This document shows, piece by piece, positions 1 to 13,286 of a stretch of DNA of 64,000 nt. Each line of letters opens with the position of its first letter. The first letter of the stretch is position 1. The translations under genes were made by a program, and so were the position numbers. Source of the stretch: Xiphydria camelus (taxonomy: Eukaryota; Arthropoda; Insecta; Hymenoptera; Xiphydriidae). The notes under the pieces are model-generated. The model searched no databases. It had not been told where the DNA came from and saw nothing but the letters and a program-made list of their open reading frames with translations. Location: positions 26,337,385 through 26,401,384 of the forward strand of contig OY783195.1 of assembly GCA_963678675.1 (NCBI GenBank), given 5' to 3'.

Positions 1-32
1 GGGTAGAAGTAATTTCGAAGCAATCGCGAAAA

Positions 33-727
33 ATGAACGTTCTTGTCAATGTCTCGCGACGTATTCGCTTGAATCCGTTGGGGAGGCAAAATGTAAGTAT
101 TTCAACGTCGAGACGACGTCGCATTCGATGAAATGCCAATCCATGCTAATAATTCGGAGCCTTCCAACGAATCGAACGAAATCTACACGAGATGTAACCT
201 AAAGAGCGACAAAGATGCTGAAATAATAGCTCGTAATCGCTAATCCACTGGTTAATCTTTACTCCGTCAAAGTTTGTCGATGAAAGCTCTTCGCTGCTTT
301 GTTTACAAACAATTTTGCCCCGCCTTTCACCAGATTTCGCTTAAATTCCGTCTTCGTTCTTCTCCCCCAGGTCACTCTGTTCTGCACGAAATCGAGCGAA
401 CCGACGATACCGGTAAATACTTTGAAGGAAATTTACGGCGCTTCGTATCAGAAAGAAAACGGCGCTATATACGATAAAAAGCCGTTCAAGTTGCGGTGCA
501 TAGCGGGTAGAAATTACTCCTGGTGCCTCTGTGGCAAGAGCAAGAGTCAGCCATTGTGCGACGGAACGCACAACAATCCGTTCCTCAAAATCAAGCTGAG
601 GCCAATCCGTTTTAATGTAACTGAGACCAAAGAGTACTGGCTCTGCAATTGCAAACAGACTTCGAATCGTCCGTTCTGTGACGGAACGCACAAACGCGAT
701 GACATTAAAGCTGTTAGAGGGTTATAG
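33..727 (+). CDS. CISD3: CDGSH iron-sulfur domain protein 3 (mitoNEET family, two CDGSH domains)
   Basis: Two exons, 33-92 and 371-727, joined in phase 0 (donor GTAAGT, acceptor CCCCCAG), give 138 aa. The short first exon encodes an Arg-rich, acid-free N-terminus (MNVLVNVSRRIRLNPLGRQN), as expected of a mitochondrial presequence. Exon 2 holds two CDGSH motifs in series: CLCGKSKSQPLCDGTH and CNCKQTSNRPFCDGTH. Each has the three Cys and one His that ligate a [2Fe-2S] cluster. Two motifs in one small soluble chain, with no membrane anchor, separate CISD3 (about 127 aa in human) from CISD1/2, which have one motif and a transmembrane helix. The family is known to work in the mitochondrial matrix in Fe-S/redox handling. 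The start is the first ATG in frame; upstream sequence is cut by the window edge, so a longer 5' end cannot be excluded. Confidence 0.93.
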
Positions 728-768
728 GATGACAAATAATTTTAGGGATCAAATGTACAAATGTTCAT

Positions 769-774
769 AATAAA
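769..774 (+). terminator. Polyadenylation signal AATAAA of the CISD3-like gene
   Basis: A canonical AATAAA lies 42 nt after the TAG stop of the CDGSH gene, the expected spacing for a compact insect 3' UTR. Confidence 0.6.
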
Positions 775-2053
775 ACGTCACTTCATTCACTAGTTTTTTT
801 TAGAACCAACGTGTGTCGTCTAGAGATTGATTACAAAGTGGGCGTCGGTAAAAAACTTTTACCCAGTTTTTTGTTCCAATTTTGTTGCAGCGATATTGCT
901 CGTAAAGGTGTCAAGTTTTCTATCTTACTTTGGTAGTTCGATAAATTGATTTTCGAACGCGACTCTGCTCATCACTCTTGGCGCTATGTAAACATTTCCG
1001 AAAGGAAGATTTCGTCTAGTTCTACGCGTAGTCCGCACGTGTAGAATTTATTACTCGCATCTTCCCTGAGATAAAAAGCTGAACAATTCATAATTCTAAG
1101 GAGTCACTCGTGACTTTTCATACGGATGATAAGGGTAATAAAAGATAGCGCAATATACTGCTATTACGCATATATCATTAAGCATAAGATGCTCATATCA
1201 GGTGCTATTTTCCCGAAAACTGAAAAGAATTCTCAATAGATCCAGTGGTACCGGTTTTTAAATCTCCCCGCTCTAGGAAAGTTCTCCACTCGAATACGTC
1301 ATCAGATGGCGTTTCCCCGCCTGTCATACACGTCGCGTTTGGAAAAAGAAGCGTAAACCTTTCAAATCTATAATTTGATAAGAACAAGATAAATAAACCA
1401 GGGAAATCGAAGCCACGTATCCATAAACGCATGCACATGACGTGGTATAAAAATACGGCAATAAGGGAAGAGTTCATCGCGTGGGCCGTACTTTTCAGTC
1501 CGAAAGCATGCTCGCGCGATAGTCGCTCGTAACGACGTTTCCTGCTTCGATACGCAGCTCGTGTCAAATACGGTTTTCGCGTTTTTATTCGGATTTCGCG
1601 TTACCAGAAGAGTGTGTGATTCTCGCGGACGTATTATGCGGTGGGTCTCGGTGAGATTCGCCGATGTCGGAACGGTAATTCGGATTTATATGGCATTCTT
1701 GGTTAACCCGTCAAAGTGTACCGCGTGCCCGGCGGATTCCCTCGTTCAACACTGAAGATACGCTCGAATTTGCGCCTTCCCGTAATCGTTCCAATGATAT
1801 CCAAGCGTACGGAGTGTGTCGACGTGCGAGAGCTTTAACCCACGATTTATTTACCCGTTCGCGCTCTCCATGACGGAACGGTGTGTTGTAGTTTTCTTCG
1901 AAACGTCAATCGCGGTACAAGCTTCTCCCCGTTTCCACATTACACGTTTATTCGGATTGTGACGGTTGACGTGTTCTCCGCAGACGACGGAAGTGTCGGA
2001 GCGGTATTTAAATGCTCTTCTTTATTTCAGACAAGGTGACGTTTGCGTTTAAC
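775..2053. other. Intergenic region and 5' flank of MGAT1
   Basis: No coding exon could be supported. Short open frames here lack splice-site support or recognisable motifs. A TTTCAG acceptor at 2025-2030 just before the MGAT1 start suggests that the gene has at least one untranslated first exon upstream, perhaps in the GC-richer stretch around 1500-2000, but its limits cannot be set from sequence alone. Confidence 0.5.
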
Positions 2054-4462
2054 ATGCGGAATAGATCCATCAGTTTCGTCTTCGCGTCACTGCTGTTATG
2101 GGGTATTGTCACTTATTTTTTATTCCTTGACCGACCGATCGGAAAGGAGCAGAATAAGGTATGTTGGCAACTTGCAAATCTTTGTACGTATTTCTTACCA
2201 TAACTCTTCATTTCTCACATTCTCGCGCCGTATCGGTATTACATTGCAGAACAAGTTCTTGGAGCAAATCGACGAATTACAGAAGCAGGTAAAGGAACGA
2301 ATAGCGGTCAACGAAGAGCTGCTTCAAGATCTTAAAGAAAACAGAGAGCGTGAGAGTAAGCCGTGGTTGTTATTCTTCAAAATTTCGTCGTCATGCATCT
2401 TTTCAAAGCTTGTTATTCATTTCCTTCTCAGAGCAAAACGTAAATAACCCGGCACCAGTAGCCAAAGATGGAGAAGAGAAGCAGAATGAGGAAATTAACG
2501 ATGACAAAGCTAAAGAGAACGAAGAGGCTGACAATCAACAGAAACAATCCGACAATGACGTTCTTTCACCTGTAAGCCTTGTTGATGGCGCCAAGTAAGC
2601 CTTTCTTTCCTTCCGATACAATCAACGATGATTTATTACAGGCCGAGCACCAGTTGGAAAAATTACACAGAACGGCGTCACAGAAAACGCTCGATAACGG
2701 CTCTCCCGTTATCGCAGTTTTAGTTTTCGCTTGCAATAGAATAACCGTCCAAAGATGCCTCGACGGATTGATTAAACGTAGACCGAGCGCCGAACAGTTC
2801 CCTATCATCGTCTCCCAAGACTGCGAGCACGACGAAACCACAGAGGTCATCAAAAGCTATGGGGAGGAAGTCTTCCTTATACAGGTAGAATTATGCGAGC
2901 ACAACGACGAATGCGATTCATTCCCTGAGTGGGATCGGAAAGCACTTATTCCCTTGGACGTGTGATCCTTATTGCAGCAACCCGACCAATCCGATATCGA
3001 CGTCCCGCCGAGGGAAAAGAAGTTCAAGGGATACTTCAAAATAGCTCGACATTACGGCTGGGCGTTAAATCAAATATTTTTAGAATTTGGCTTCGACACT
3101 GCAATCGTCGTCGAAGGTACGAACGTACTTCAAGTACCGCGTTGTCCTCGAATGCACATATTTTCAAAGCCGCCCGAATTTTTCTGACTCGCGATTTGTC
3201 TTCAGATGATTTAGACGTAGCCCCAGATTTTTTCGAGTACTTCCTGGGTACGTACCCATTGCTCACGTCTGATCCATCTCTGTGGTGCGTATCTGCGTGG
3301 AACGATAACGGAAAGGAGGGGCTCGTCGACCTGAACGCACCCCACCTCATCTATCGTACAGACTTCTTCCCTGGTCTAGGGTGGATGTTAACTCGTCAGT
3401 TATGGCTGGAACTTGCTCCCAAGTGGCCCAAATCGTAAGAATGAAGGGTTAATCCACAATTTCGCGTTTATTCGTTCCAACGTATTTTTATCGTATATTC
3501 GAATGAGGTCTCATCGAACTACAGATATTGGGACGATTGGATCAGACAGCCGGAGCAACGTAAAGACAGAGCCTGCATCAGACCGGAATTGTCGAGAACC
3601 AGAACCTTTGGAAAAATAGGAGTCAGCAAGTGAGTGACTTTAAGCTCGGTGCTCTGATCTCGCGATCGTTGAAAAGTTATCGGCTATGTGCAATGTGTGC
3701 TTCTCTTCTCATTGCAGTGGTCTCTTCTTTGATAAACATTTAAAGTTTATCAAGCTTAACGATCAATTCGTGCCTTTCACAAAAATGAATTTAACATATT
3801 TGCTAAAGGTAAGTTGTAATCGTATAATTCAGCGATTATTGAAAACACCAGGCATGCTAGCGACTCGCTTCTGTCACTATTTTCAAAGCTGGTCACTTTA
3901 TCTCACTATTTCCATGAACACTCAATATTCTCACTTTTAAGTATTGATCTGTGCCAGCATGCCTGAAACACATTTAGCTTGGATTTCACTTCAACCAGAA
4001 GTGAAACTTCTGAGGTATTCTTCATTACAATTAGCTCGCTCCTTCAGGATAATTATGACATCGCCTTCGTCAATGAAGTATATCAATCGATAGTGATCGA
4101 TTATCGTGAACTAAGGAATGGAAATATAGTTAGTCCCGGCCCGGTTAGGATACAGTACCATTCGAGACAAGAATACAAAAACACTGCCAAGAAACTCGGT
4201 CTGATGGATGACTTCAGGGTGAGTAACTGTTACTCTACAATGCACGATATCCTGGTATTTCCGAGCAATCGATCCATGACAATTTATTCGAGACCATCTC
4301 CGTCGATTAACAAGACGAATCTGACGAACGATTACAATTTGACCGCAGAGCGGTGTGCCGAGAACTGGCTATCGAGGCGTAGTCTCGTTTTTCTACAAGG
4401 GTCGAAGGGTCTATTTGGCACCCGGCGCGAAGTGGAACGGTTACAATATCTCGTGGAGTTAA
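2054..4462 (+). CDS. MGAT1: Alpha-1,3-mannosyl-glycoprotein 2-beta-N-acetylglucosaminyltransferase (GlcNAc-T I)
   Basis: Ten coding exons: 2054-2158, 2250-2355, 2432-2571, 2642-2884, 2978-3116, 3206-3434, 3525-3629, 3718-3808, 4048-4218, 4349-4462. Phases agree throughout and give 480 aa (human 445). The enzyme adds the first GlcNAc to Man5 N-glycans in the medial Golgi, opening the route to hybrid and complex N-glycans. The protein is a type II membrane protein: short cytoplasmic tail, membrane helix at about residues 6-25, charged coiled-coil stem (about 36-115), then a GT13 catalytic domain. Visible landmarks are the metal/UDP-binding EDD at 244-246 ([16 protein letters not shown]), the block [10 protein letters not shown], and WDDW with [10 protein letters not shown], all characteristic of GnT-I. 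The stem is unusually rich in Lys/Glu/Asp/Asn. The first ATG after the acceptor at 2030 was chosen; an in-frame ATG at 2012 lies in the presumed intron. Confidence 0.95.
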
Positions 4463-7315
4463 CGTACAATTAACCGTTACAACAGAGATCTGTAATGGTT
4501 TCTCCGCGAGATGCGAACCTCCCGAGTTCATCTCGACGCGTGCTCCGGCCCTTGGAGCATCTGCGCCACGCGCGCAATTTCCCCAGACGCCACACACGGA
4601 GGTATACCTATATGTGTAATATCAAAAGTAACACAGTAACGCGTCCTTGCGTCTGCAGTAACGATATAACGGGCGTTCGCGATTACAACACCGTGGCAAT
4701 GCTTTCCCGCGGACGTCCGAAGCGGTGGAGCCTCCCACAAAGACGGATCCTCGAGAATATCGCTACTAAAAGCACAAAGGTATTTTCACTGCTGGCTGCT
4801 TCTTTTTTTCGCACCTTCTAACTTGCAGTGTCTCTCGCTATTCACGGCGAGAATCTACAGTGAACGGCATAACATCTGAGCCCACTGTGGACGCGTTATT
4901 TCCTCGGGCAAACTTTCGTGAGAGGCCCTTACTGCACGCCGTTTTTGAGAATATCAAATTCGCAGAAATTCAAACCCACCGTTTTTTTTTAATACATATA
5001 TTATATCGATTAAGTATTACACAAGAGAGTAACACGAATTAACGATTGAATTGAGTGTCTACGCGTACGAGAGGAAGGAATGAATGGGAGGGAATGTGGG
5101 TGCGTGCTTGTGGTAGGGGCAAGTCCCAAACTGCCGGACAAAAGGATCTCTTCTCATCTGGGATATTGGGAATTGAATAGGGTAGCGTTGCCTGACTTGT
5201 GTGGACCACTCTGGTTGGCCCACAGCTCTGATACTTCCCTGCGTTACGTAATATATTTATACAAAGAAATAATACCATGTAAAGTATACAGAAGGAAGGA
5301 CGACTTTATTTTGAACTGAAGGATGAGAGATAGTCAAATTGATAGGAATTAATTATTGCGTAAATTCGCAAGAATTACGGGCGATCGATCGAGGAGATGT
5401 ATAAAATTTTATTACGGAGTAGGAATGCCGCGTTAATTTATCTCGACTGTAAAGAACGAACTGACAAGCGTGTCGTGGAATTTAGATGCGGTGATTATAT
5501 TCGGACGGTGGGGCTTCTCCCATGTCGCATCTTCGCACGCGCGTTGCACGCCTTGTGAGAAATAACGATAATTCTGTGGTACACGTATAGCGGCGATATA
5601 TGTGAAAGGTGTAGGGATTTGTATTATATTAGTCGCATGCATTGAAAGGGTAAGGTATAACGACAAACGAAAATACAAAGAGATGCGGTAAGTGTTTGGG
5701 CACTTGTAAATGCGTACCACGCAAATCTATCTTTGCTGTTCGACAGATGTATCGTTACGAGAGTTATTATGAAAAATCGTTACGTCAGCATTACCGTAGC
5801 TCTACGAGTGAGAACTCTGGCCAGGAGAGAATGTATATTTCATAGTTTAGATGTAAGTTTAGATGAAGTAAAATAATAAAACAAAACTACGAACTAGCCC
5901 AGTGAATCGTAAGCCGCCCGCGACGATGATACGGTCTGATCCACTTTGGATAACGAAACGTAAACAAACGCAGTTTGTTACGTTTAGTCGTCTACGGTGG
6001 GTTGGAGACAATCATTGTCTATGGGGGGTGTATATTACCAAACGTTTTGGGTAGAAAACGTGCGATGAATATTCTCTCTAACGCGTAATCCGCTACTAGA
6101 TGCCGCGAGCTTCTTAACGATAACTAGAGCTTTTCTCTAATTTCGGTTTAGTAAGATTACGTATTCCAGATAAAAGTTTCTAGTTTTTGTCGTATCCCCT
6201 CTTTGTTACCTCTGAGGATCACCTGACGTCGCGTAGCAATGTGATAATTTGTAACGAGGTGTTTCTCGAAATGGAATTACACGATCTTCCTCGGAGTTCG
6301 GCGTTTAGAATTTTCACGATCGGAGGAAAATATGAGAGAAAGGCATAGCTGCACTTCCAGTGCGTAATGATAGTCGTCGAAAAGTGATTTTGCCCTCTCT
6401 TCTTTTCCATCTACATCCGTGAGTTGTGCACTTCCGTGCTCCAGACCAGGAATCGTGTTGACAAGACGCGTCGTACACGCAAATTGCTTTGGTACGATGA
6501 GGGTAATCTTAGAGAATTGCGCGACGGGATAATTTTGATATCAAAGACTCCGTACGAAGGTGCCAAAGTGTACATAAATGCGTAAGCAATGAAGTAACGT
6601 TTAATTTATTTCACGCGTGCTGAATGGTGAAAAGCTGACGGTTAAAGTTTCCTTCGTTTTCGGACAGCTGATCTTTGATAATTACGGGCATAAACTCGGG
6701 CATCTCACCATCCTCCTTCTCTGATGTCAGACATTCTGAATGGACCAAAAACAGCTACCGCAAAAGCTTCGCGCGATTCAGCAGCAGCTAAATGACACGA
6801 GTACACGATTCGTTAGAATATTTCAGGCCGTTCGCTGTGCAAACCATTTCGTCGTAATTGTTTGATAACGTCATTGTTTAGTACGTAATCGAAGCTGCGA
6901 TATATTTAATATTTTACAATAAAATTATACCAAGCGTTTTGAAAATAGTATTTTTAAGCACCTTTTATTACACGGTTTCAGAGAGTCTGGGACTTCTTGA
7001 AAAGATACGGGAGTCGATAGCGAGTTTCGCGGGTCGTTGAAAAGGTAGGAAAATGAAAAAATTGAATCGATAATAACGATTTATTATAATGTAAATTGTA
7101 TTACTACAGCTTCCCGCGACAGTTTATTTTAGATGCAAGACACACTCCTCTGTAGATTACGTTTTGACGAAAGTATCACTTTTCCATAGGGACATTCGAT
7201 GCGATGTTTTGCGCGAAATGGGTTGCGCATATACCACGTATATATGTACATATGTAGAATTCCTTTTACACGAAATAACAGACTGAGTCTCCTTCGAAAG
7301 CTTTTCTAACGGTTT
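4463..7315. other. Non-coding interval between MGAT1 and NDUFA8 (convergent 3' ends)
   Basis: The 3' flanks of MGAT1 (+) and NDUFA8 (-) face each other here. An AATAAA at 5875-5880 could end a long MGAT1 transcript, and TTTATT at 7080-7085 (AATAAA on the minus strand) could serve NDUFA8. Open frames in the interval (for example 5433-5720 minus, 6219-6410 minus) show no family motif and no splice partners, and I regard them as chance. Confidence 0.5.
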
Positions 7316-8280
7316 CTAAAGTATCCAACGCGCTCCGTATTTTGCCGGCGGGAGCGGAGCATCCGGCGAAAGGCCGGGAGTCGCGTCTGGGTATCTCGCG
7401 ACTGGCGGTTCTGGCGGTTTCGGCCTCGACGTTTCGTGTACCCTAACTTCAGTGAAATAGCCGTACGGCGGACGTTCCACGTTCAAGTTATCCAACGCAC
7501 ACTTGTCAAATACAGCCTGAGTCTTGCGGCAGCTGGAAAGCAACGCGCGCGTTGCACTTTACATGTTTTCATTGTCATTCAGGCATACTCCCGTGAATAT
7601 CAAGTTCTCTGCATCATTAATAATCGAGAAGTCTTACGGTTCGAAAGCTGAAGTCCCGCTGGATTTATCGATGCAATTGTAATAACGACTGAATTCGTTG
7701 TAGCAGGATTTCTTAACTTTCTTGAAGAATTCCATCGTGCAGGCGGTCACGTCTTTCCCCTCGTTCAAACATTTTCGCGGGTCCTTCTCTTCGATGCGAC
7801 ATAACATGAACTCCTGCGAAAGAATGACACGCTGTTTTTTTTAAAGACGTTCGAGTAGCATACGCAACGACTATTACGCGTTGTGCTTCGATCTCGCGAT
7901 TTGACGTTACCGCGTGATAATTTTAAGATAAAATTGACAGAGATACGTCAAGAGCAGTATTTGTCAAAGTACGTAATTTTATCAGCGCGATGCCAAATAT
8001 TATATAATGCAATTCGATGAAATGCCTGACCCAAACAATTCCCCCTTAGCTAAAAAGAGTGACTGAACATTCCATCAAACCGTGCGAAAGTCGCGAGGTG
8101 CGCGTGCAGTGTAAAATAATTTTCGGAGCATCAGCTAACGCGATAACTTACATTATTTTGATGCTCGCAATACTTTGCCAAGTGAAGAGAAGCAGCCATT
8201 AAAACCGGACCGCTGAGGTTGACCTCGGGTACCGTCAGCTCCTCATCGGTAGGGAGGTGCATATCCATCGTAACAACCAT
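7316..8280 (-). CDS. NDUFA8: NADH dehydrogenase [ubiquinone] 1 alpha subcomplex subunit 8
   Basis: Three minus-strand exons, 8280-8152, 7813-7638 and 7532-7316, give 173 aa (human 172). This is an accessory subunit of respiratory complex I on the intermembrane-space side of the inner mitochondrial membrane, imported by the MIA40 disulfide relay. All four CX9C half-motifs of the double CHCH fold are visible: CEHQNNEFMLC, CLNEGKDVTAC, CYNEFSRYYNC and CRKTQAVFDKC. The N-terminus (LPTDEELTVPEVNLSGP) is the conserved NDUFA8 start. The first CX9C is split by intron 1, and codon Pro101 is split by intron 2 (CC|C). The C-terminal tail is Pro-rich as in the family. The ATG at 8280 was chosen because the homologous N-terminus begins there, although the frame stays open further upstream. 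Confidence 0.95.
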
Positions 8281-8959
8281 TTTGCCGACAATGGAACGAG
8301 CCAACAAGTCGTTTATTTCAGAAAATTTACCGCAGTTCCGCAGCACACTTATATCGCGACGAACTAAACGATACTTGAACGACGACACTCCGAAACGGAC
8401 CACTCGCGAGAGCAGTCGGAGCCTCTCTCGCGTAAACCGGAGTGTTGATCTCGTGCGCCACCTGATGTGATGTTTTTTAATCGGTTGCCTGTCACCGTTT
8501 GGCCACGAAAGTTTATTCTGTGCTTTAAAGGGAGAGTCAATCTTCTTATGATTAGTATCGAGAATCAATAATTAACCATTGATCTATCTACGGAGGTGTG
8601 GAACGCTTCAGAAGGCCGGAAGAACGAAAAGAAAAATCAGTTACAAAAAAGTATGCGGTAGGCGCCGCCGCCGCCGCCGCCGCCGACGCAAACGAGGCGC
8701 CCTCTCGCAAGGAACCTTCCCAATCATATTCGCCATTTTTAAAGGACTCCAGTAGCTGGTTAATTGCAGTGGCGTATAGTTTATCCGAGTCGTCGTTCTC
8801 CCGCTGTCTCGGATCGGACGTTTTATTAATGTGCCGCTACTCGTGCTAAATGCCAAAAATAAGGTTTTTCACGATGAGGGGAGCGTAAAACGTCGCATTC
8901 AGCGAGTCCCGGGGCCGATATCACGATCGAAACACGAGAATCGTACGTCGGAGCGAAAC
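8281..8959. promoter_or_regulatory. Shared 679-bp intergenic region, probable bidirectional promoter of NDUFA8 and PIP4K2
   Basis: The start codons of NDUFA8 (minus) and PIP4K2 (plus) are only 679 bp apart and divergent, so the transcription starts of both must lie in or near this stretch. It contains an uninterrupted (GCC)n trinucleotide run at about 8662-8685. No TATA box could be assigned with confidence. Co-regulation is inference. Confidence 0.55.
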
Positions 8960-11135
8960 ATGTCTAGTGCGCCGCAAGTGTCGAGCGGGCTGAGCAAGCT
9001 CAAAAAGAAACATTTCCGCGTCAAACATCAAAAGGTTAAATTGTTCCGGGCGAACGAACCGCTCCTCAGCGTCTTCATGTGGGGTGTCAATCACACGGTG
9101 AGTGTCTCGATTTGCATCGTCGATCATGCCAGGCTCTGTTCGATATTCGACGCTGACTCGCGGCTCCGTTTTTACTATAAACACCCATGAATAAATTGAC
9201 GCACGTCTTTCGCGAATGACTTCGCTGTTGCAGATAAACGAACTTAGTCACGTCAATATACCAGTTATGTTGCTACCCGACGACTTTAGGGCATACAGCA
9301 AGCTGAAGGTCGATAATCACCTTTTCAATAAGTAAGCTATCGCGTTTGTCTTTAATTTCTTTTCACTCTTTAAGATGCAACGTGTATCGCGTGCGCCGCG
9401 AACCGGATCGAACCAGAAACGCCCTACCCTGGTGCGTTCGATCGAACTCCTATCGAGAAAAGTCTTAACTTCCTTAATTTCCGCAGGGAGAACATGCCGT
9501 CTCACTTCAAAATCAAGGAATATTGCCCACTAGTTTTTCGAAACTTACGCGAGAGATTCGGTATCGACGATCTTGATTACAAAGAGTCGATGACGAGGTA
9601 ATCGTCGCCGATGCTTCTCTATTTCAACTGCGAGCAGAATCGCGTACAGATGATCACTGTACAACCCTGATTTCCCTTCCAGGTCGCAACCTATACTCGA
9701 CGATTCCTCAGGAAAAAGTGGCGCTAAGTTCTATCAGTCGTACGATAAGTTATTCATTATTAAAACTCTCACGAGCGAGGAGGTCGAGAGGATGCATTCA
9801 TTCCTGAAACATTACCATCCGGTAAGCGTTAATGGAGCGACGAATCGATGTATTTTTTACGAATTTTTAGCAAGGACGTAGATTTCAATAGACTAAACTG
9901 TGCTCCAATATTGCTTAGGGTGAATTCAGTCTCTCTTGCTGATGGTTCTCAGTTCGGAACCAATCATAGTAACATAGTTCATTTAATTTCTTTCTAGTAC
10001 ATAGTCGAGCGTCACGGAAAGACTCTTTTACCGCAATATCTCGGCATGTATCGACTGACCGTGGACGGGGTCGAGCATTATGTTGTCGCCAGTAGGAATG
10101 TATTTTCGAATCATCTCACGACGCACAGAAAGTTCGATTTGAAAGGCTCGACCGTCGACAGGGAAGCATCCGATAAGGAGAAGGAGAAAGATCTTCCTAC
10201 TTATAAAGACAACGACTTTGTCAAGGAGGGAATGAAGATATATATCGGAGAGGAGGCGAAGACAAAGCTCATCGAAACTCTTACCGCGGATGTCGACGTG
10301 AGGATGCATTATTGGCATTTTGTCTTCCTCGAGAATCGATTTATTTCAGTAAATAATTGCATTTGTGACAGTTCCTCACGCGATTACACTTGATGGATTA
10401 CTCCTTGCTGCTCGGCCTGCACGACTGCGCGCGTGCCGAACAGGAGAGCAGGGAACGCGCGGAGAGGGAAGAGGACGAGGACAATCACGAGGAAGAGGAC
10501 GACAGCGAGTCTGGCAGTGGACTGGACACCAGAGGACCTATGGGAGAGTAAGCATGCAACGTCGACTCGATAAATATTATCCTTGTCCCCGTTCCGCGAT
10601 TCTTCTCGCCGCTGAAGCATGGTTTTGCAGTGGCTGAACATCGAATATTTACGCGCTCGCGGGCAGTCGAAAGTGTTACCATCATCGAAGCCCTTAGGAA
10701 TAACTCTCCTAATTCTGTTGTTTTAGTCGTCTCTGGGGGTGGGGCGGGGTCACGGGAATGGCGACACCCCCCGAATCGCCGCATGCGGCTTTGATGCGTG
10801 ATACTAGTCTTCAGTACGAGGATGCCATAATACCCGACTTAGATATCTATGCTATTCCAAGTTCAGAAGGTAGAGTATTTCGATTCGCTTCTCTCGCACT
10901 TCCCGAGTGGCGACTTCAATAGAAACAAACATTTCGATCTCTTTCAGGTGCGCCCATGAAAGAAATCTACTTCTTAGCTATAATCGATGTATTAACTCAT
11001 TACGGAGTGCGCAAACAGGCAGCCAAGGCGGCGAAAACGGTGAAGTACGGTGCCAACGTCGACGGAATATCCACCTGCGATCCGGAACAGTACGGCAAGA
11101 GGTTTATCGAGTTCATGAGCAAGGCGATAGAATAA
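8960..11135 (+). CDS. PIP4K2: Phosphatidylinositol 5-phosphate 4-kinase type 2
   Basis: Eight exons: 8960-9097, 9234-9331, 9487-9597, 9683-9821, 9998-10297, 10372-10547, 10727-10869, 10948-11135, giving 430 aa. The enzyme phosphorylates PI5P at position 4 to make PI(4,5)P2 and tunes PI5P levels in signalling and endolysosomal traffic. Signatures visible: N-terminal [26 protein letters not shown] glycine-rich loop (126-132); nucleotide-binding Lys at about 143 (FIIKTL); DLKGS at 209-213; catalytic MDYSLL from 270; the IID aspartate at about 382; and the C-terminal AKTVKYGA activation-loop block. The acidic stretch at about 284-312 is the variable insert of the PIPK fold. The sequence fits type 2 (PI5P4K) rather than type 1 (PI4P5K) in the N-terminal block and in the activation loop. 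Arthropods usually carry one such gene. Confidence 0.95.
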
Positions 11136-13286
11136 GCCGTCGCAACTTCCGCGTGTGTATCGTATTCGCAAAGATTTCAAAAACACACATCGATAACCCA
11201 ACAATTGAGATATTTAGTCGTCCAATTGTGTCGCGCTCCTTCCCGTTTCACGAGAGCTTCGAGATCTGTGACGGAAGTAAGACGAACATAACGATACGCA
11301 TAGAGGTTCGCGTACCACTTTAATATCCAACGCGCAAAACTGTTAGCGCTGTGCGGGCTTCGCGCCGAAGAGGAGCTGATCGCTTCGATTGCAACAACGG
11401 TAGGATCTGATTGATGGGTTAGTGATATTGCCTATCTCTACACGTATATACACATACACACATATGGATCTTTATTACTCGTAATTAGATTTCAGCTCCC
11501 CTAATAACGAGTCGAGTGAAAGCATCAAAATGTTGAGTTTCTCGAGTCTATGTTACCCAAAATGACTTCAACTTTTCTCATGTGAATCGGCCAAGTCGCA
11601 AGTAGGGCATGGAAGAGTTGATTTCGCCAAAAAATATTGAATGTTAGTTCCTATATTATTCACACAGCTTGTTAACAGGTGACTATTTTTTCATAGCTTT
11701 CACTCGCGACACGCAGTTGTATCTCACGTATTTCTCCGCTATATCGATACGCGAATTGCATACGCGTGGGAAGGCATCTCGTTGATCGATATAGATGTTC
11801 CAGAATGCATTAACGGTTAACTACAAAATATATAAGCCATTGAGAGCAAAATCAATGAAAAAAAAAAAAATGATATCAAAGTCCTATTTAAATGTATCTC
11901 GCACTCCGCGTCCAAAGGAACGGAAACGCATCGCGCACAGTTATAGGCTCCAGTCGAAGTGCATGCCTTTGAAAAGCATTCGATCGAAATTTCCCGCGTG
12001 GCCAGCTGCACGTATAACTGAACTCTAATTAGAAGATATTTCAAATGGTAAATCGATCCTCGCAATCTTCCCTCTTCACAGATTCACTGAAAAGACATTA
12101 TATGTAACGTATATATCGCGGCGGATGTTACTATCCTTAAGAGCTTCTGATCTATACAAAATAATGAAATAAATATAATAATTTGTAAATTTATATTTTC
12201 GATTTCTCCCGCAGGAGAATTGATTAGCGGCTCTTCGTGCTGCGGATGAGCTACGTAATGCGATAATTCTTGTAGAGGGAGCATTGACGATTCTCCGGTA
12301 GTATTTTAATCTGTTATTCGGTACAATGTGCAATACGTAGTCGACTTAAGATTTATCGAAAGCACGCGACAGTCGACAGTTCCTCCAGTGGGTCACATAT
12401 TACGCGATTTACGAATATTTGCGATTGCACGAAACCTATATCGAAATTACTACGATACACGCTAAGATGATAATGACTTTTTCAGAAGAGTTTCCTTTCG
12501 ATTCCTCGGAGTCCATATCGTTCGTCGACTTTCAATTATTTTTCAGTCTTCATAATCCGATAGGCTGCAGTGACGTACACGAATTTGAAAACGTTATCGC
12601 TTTTATGATACAGGGCGCCTCGAATATGTATATTTAATCATACCTAGAGAGGTCTGAGTGGAAGTTTGGGAGGAGGAAAGAGGCTGTGCACGATACTTTG
12701 CCATAAATTCCGTATAACGATTAATTTCTTCTTTAAGACTGCATTTCTACTTGCGTGAATTATTATTCTTATTACGCCGTATTAAAGAAATCTCTTGAAT
12801 TCTCTCAAAGAAAAAAGAAAAAATGTGTTTGCAATTTGCTGTTTTTCCTATAAGAAAAATTAATAAGGTAGGTGTAAAATACTACTTCATATCGTGTGTA
12901 TACGTATGCTCAAATGACAATTCCACATAGGTATTTTCGTCCTTTATTGCATGTAGTCTTGCACATACGTGTTTCAAAGTAGTGTGACTATACCTATATC
13001 ATTATGTCATATCAAATCGTAGTATTTGTTTCCGTGCCGCACTATTATTTATAAGTTCCATTTGTAACTAACAACCTTCAACGTATCAAAGCAATTTACA
13101 CGTATATAATTTATATCGAATAAGCTACAAATACGAACGAGCCATCGTAATTAACAAGTTTGAGTTGAAGGTAACGCGAGATCGTTTGATTTACAAAATT
13201 CATATAAATCACGCTCGTGATTATTTTCTACGTTCACGCGATATGGCATTCTACAGACAATTGTGCTCCATTATTTTTTTCTAATG
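11136..13286. other. 3' flank of PIP4K2, AT-rich non-coding DNA
   Basis: No coding exon is supported. The stretch becomes AT-rich after about 11.4 kb. AATAAA at 12168-12173 is a candidate poly(A) signal of a long PIP4K2 3' UTR. Small frames such as 12419-12637 have no recognisable motif. Confidence 0.45.

Noticed and set aside
2012..2053. Upstream in-frame ATG for MGAT1
   Set aside because: A TTTCAG acceptor at 2025-2030 lies between it and the expected start, so it is probably intronic.
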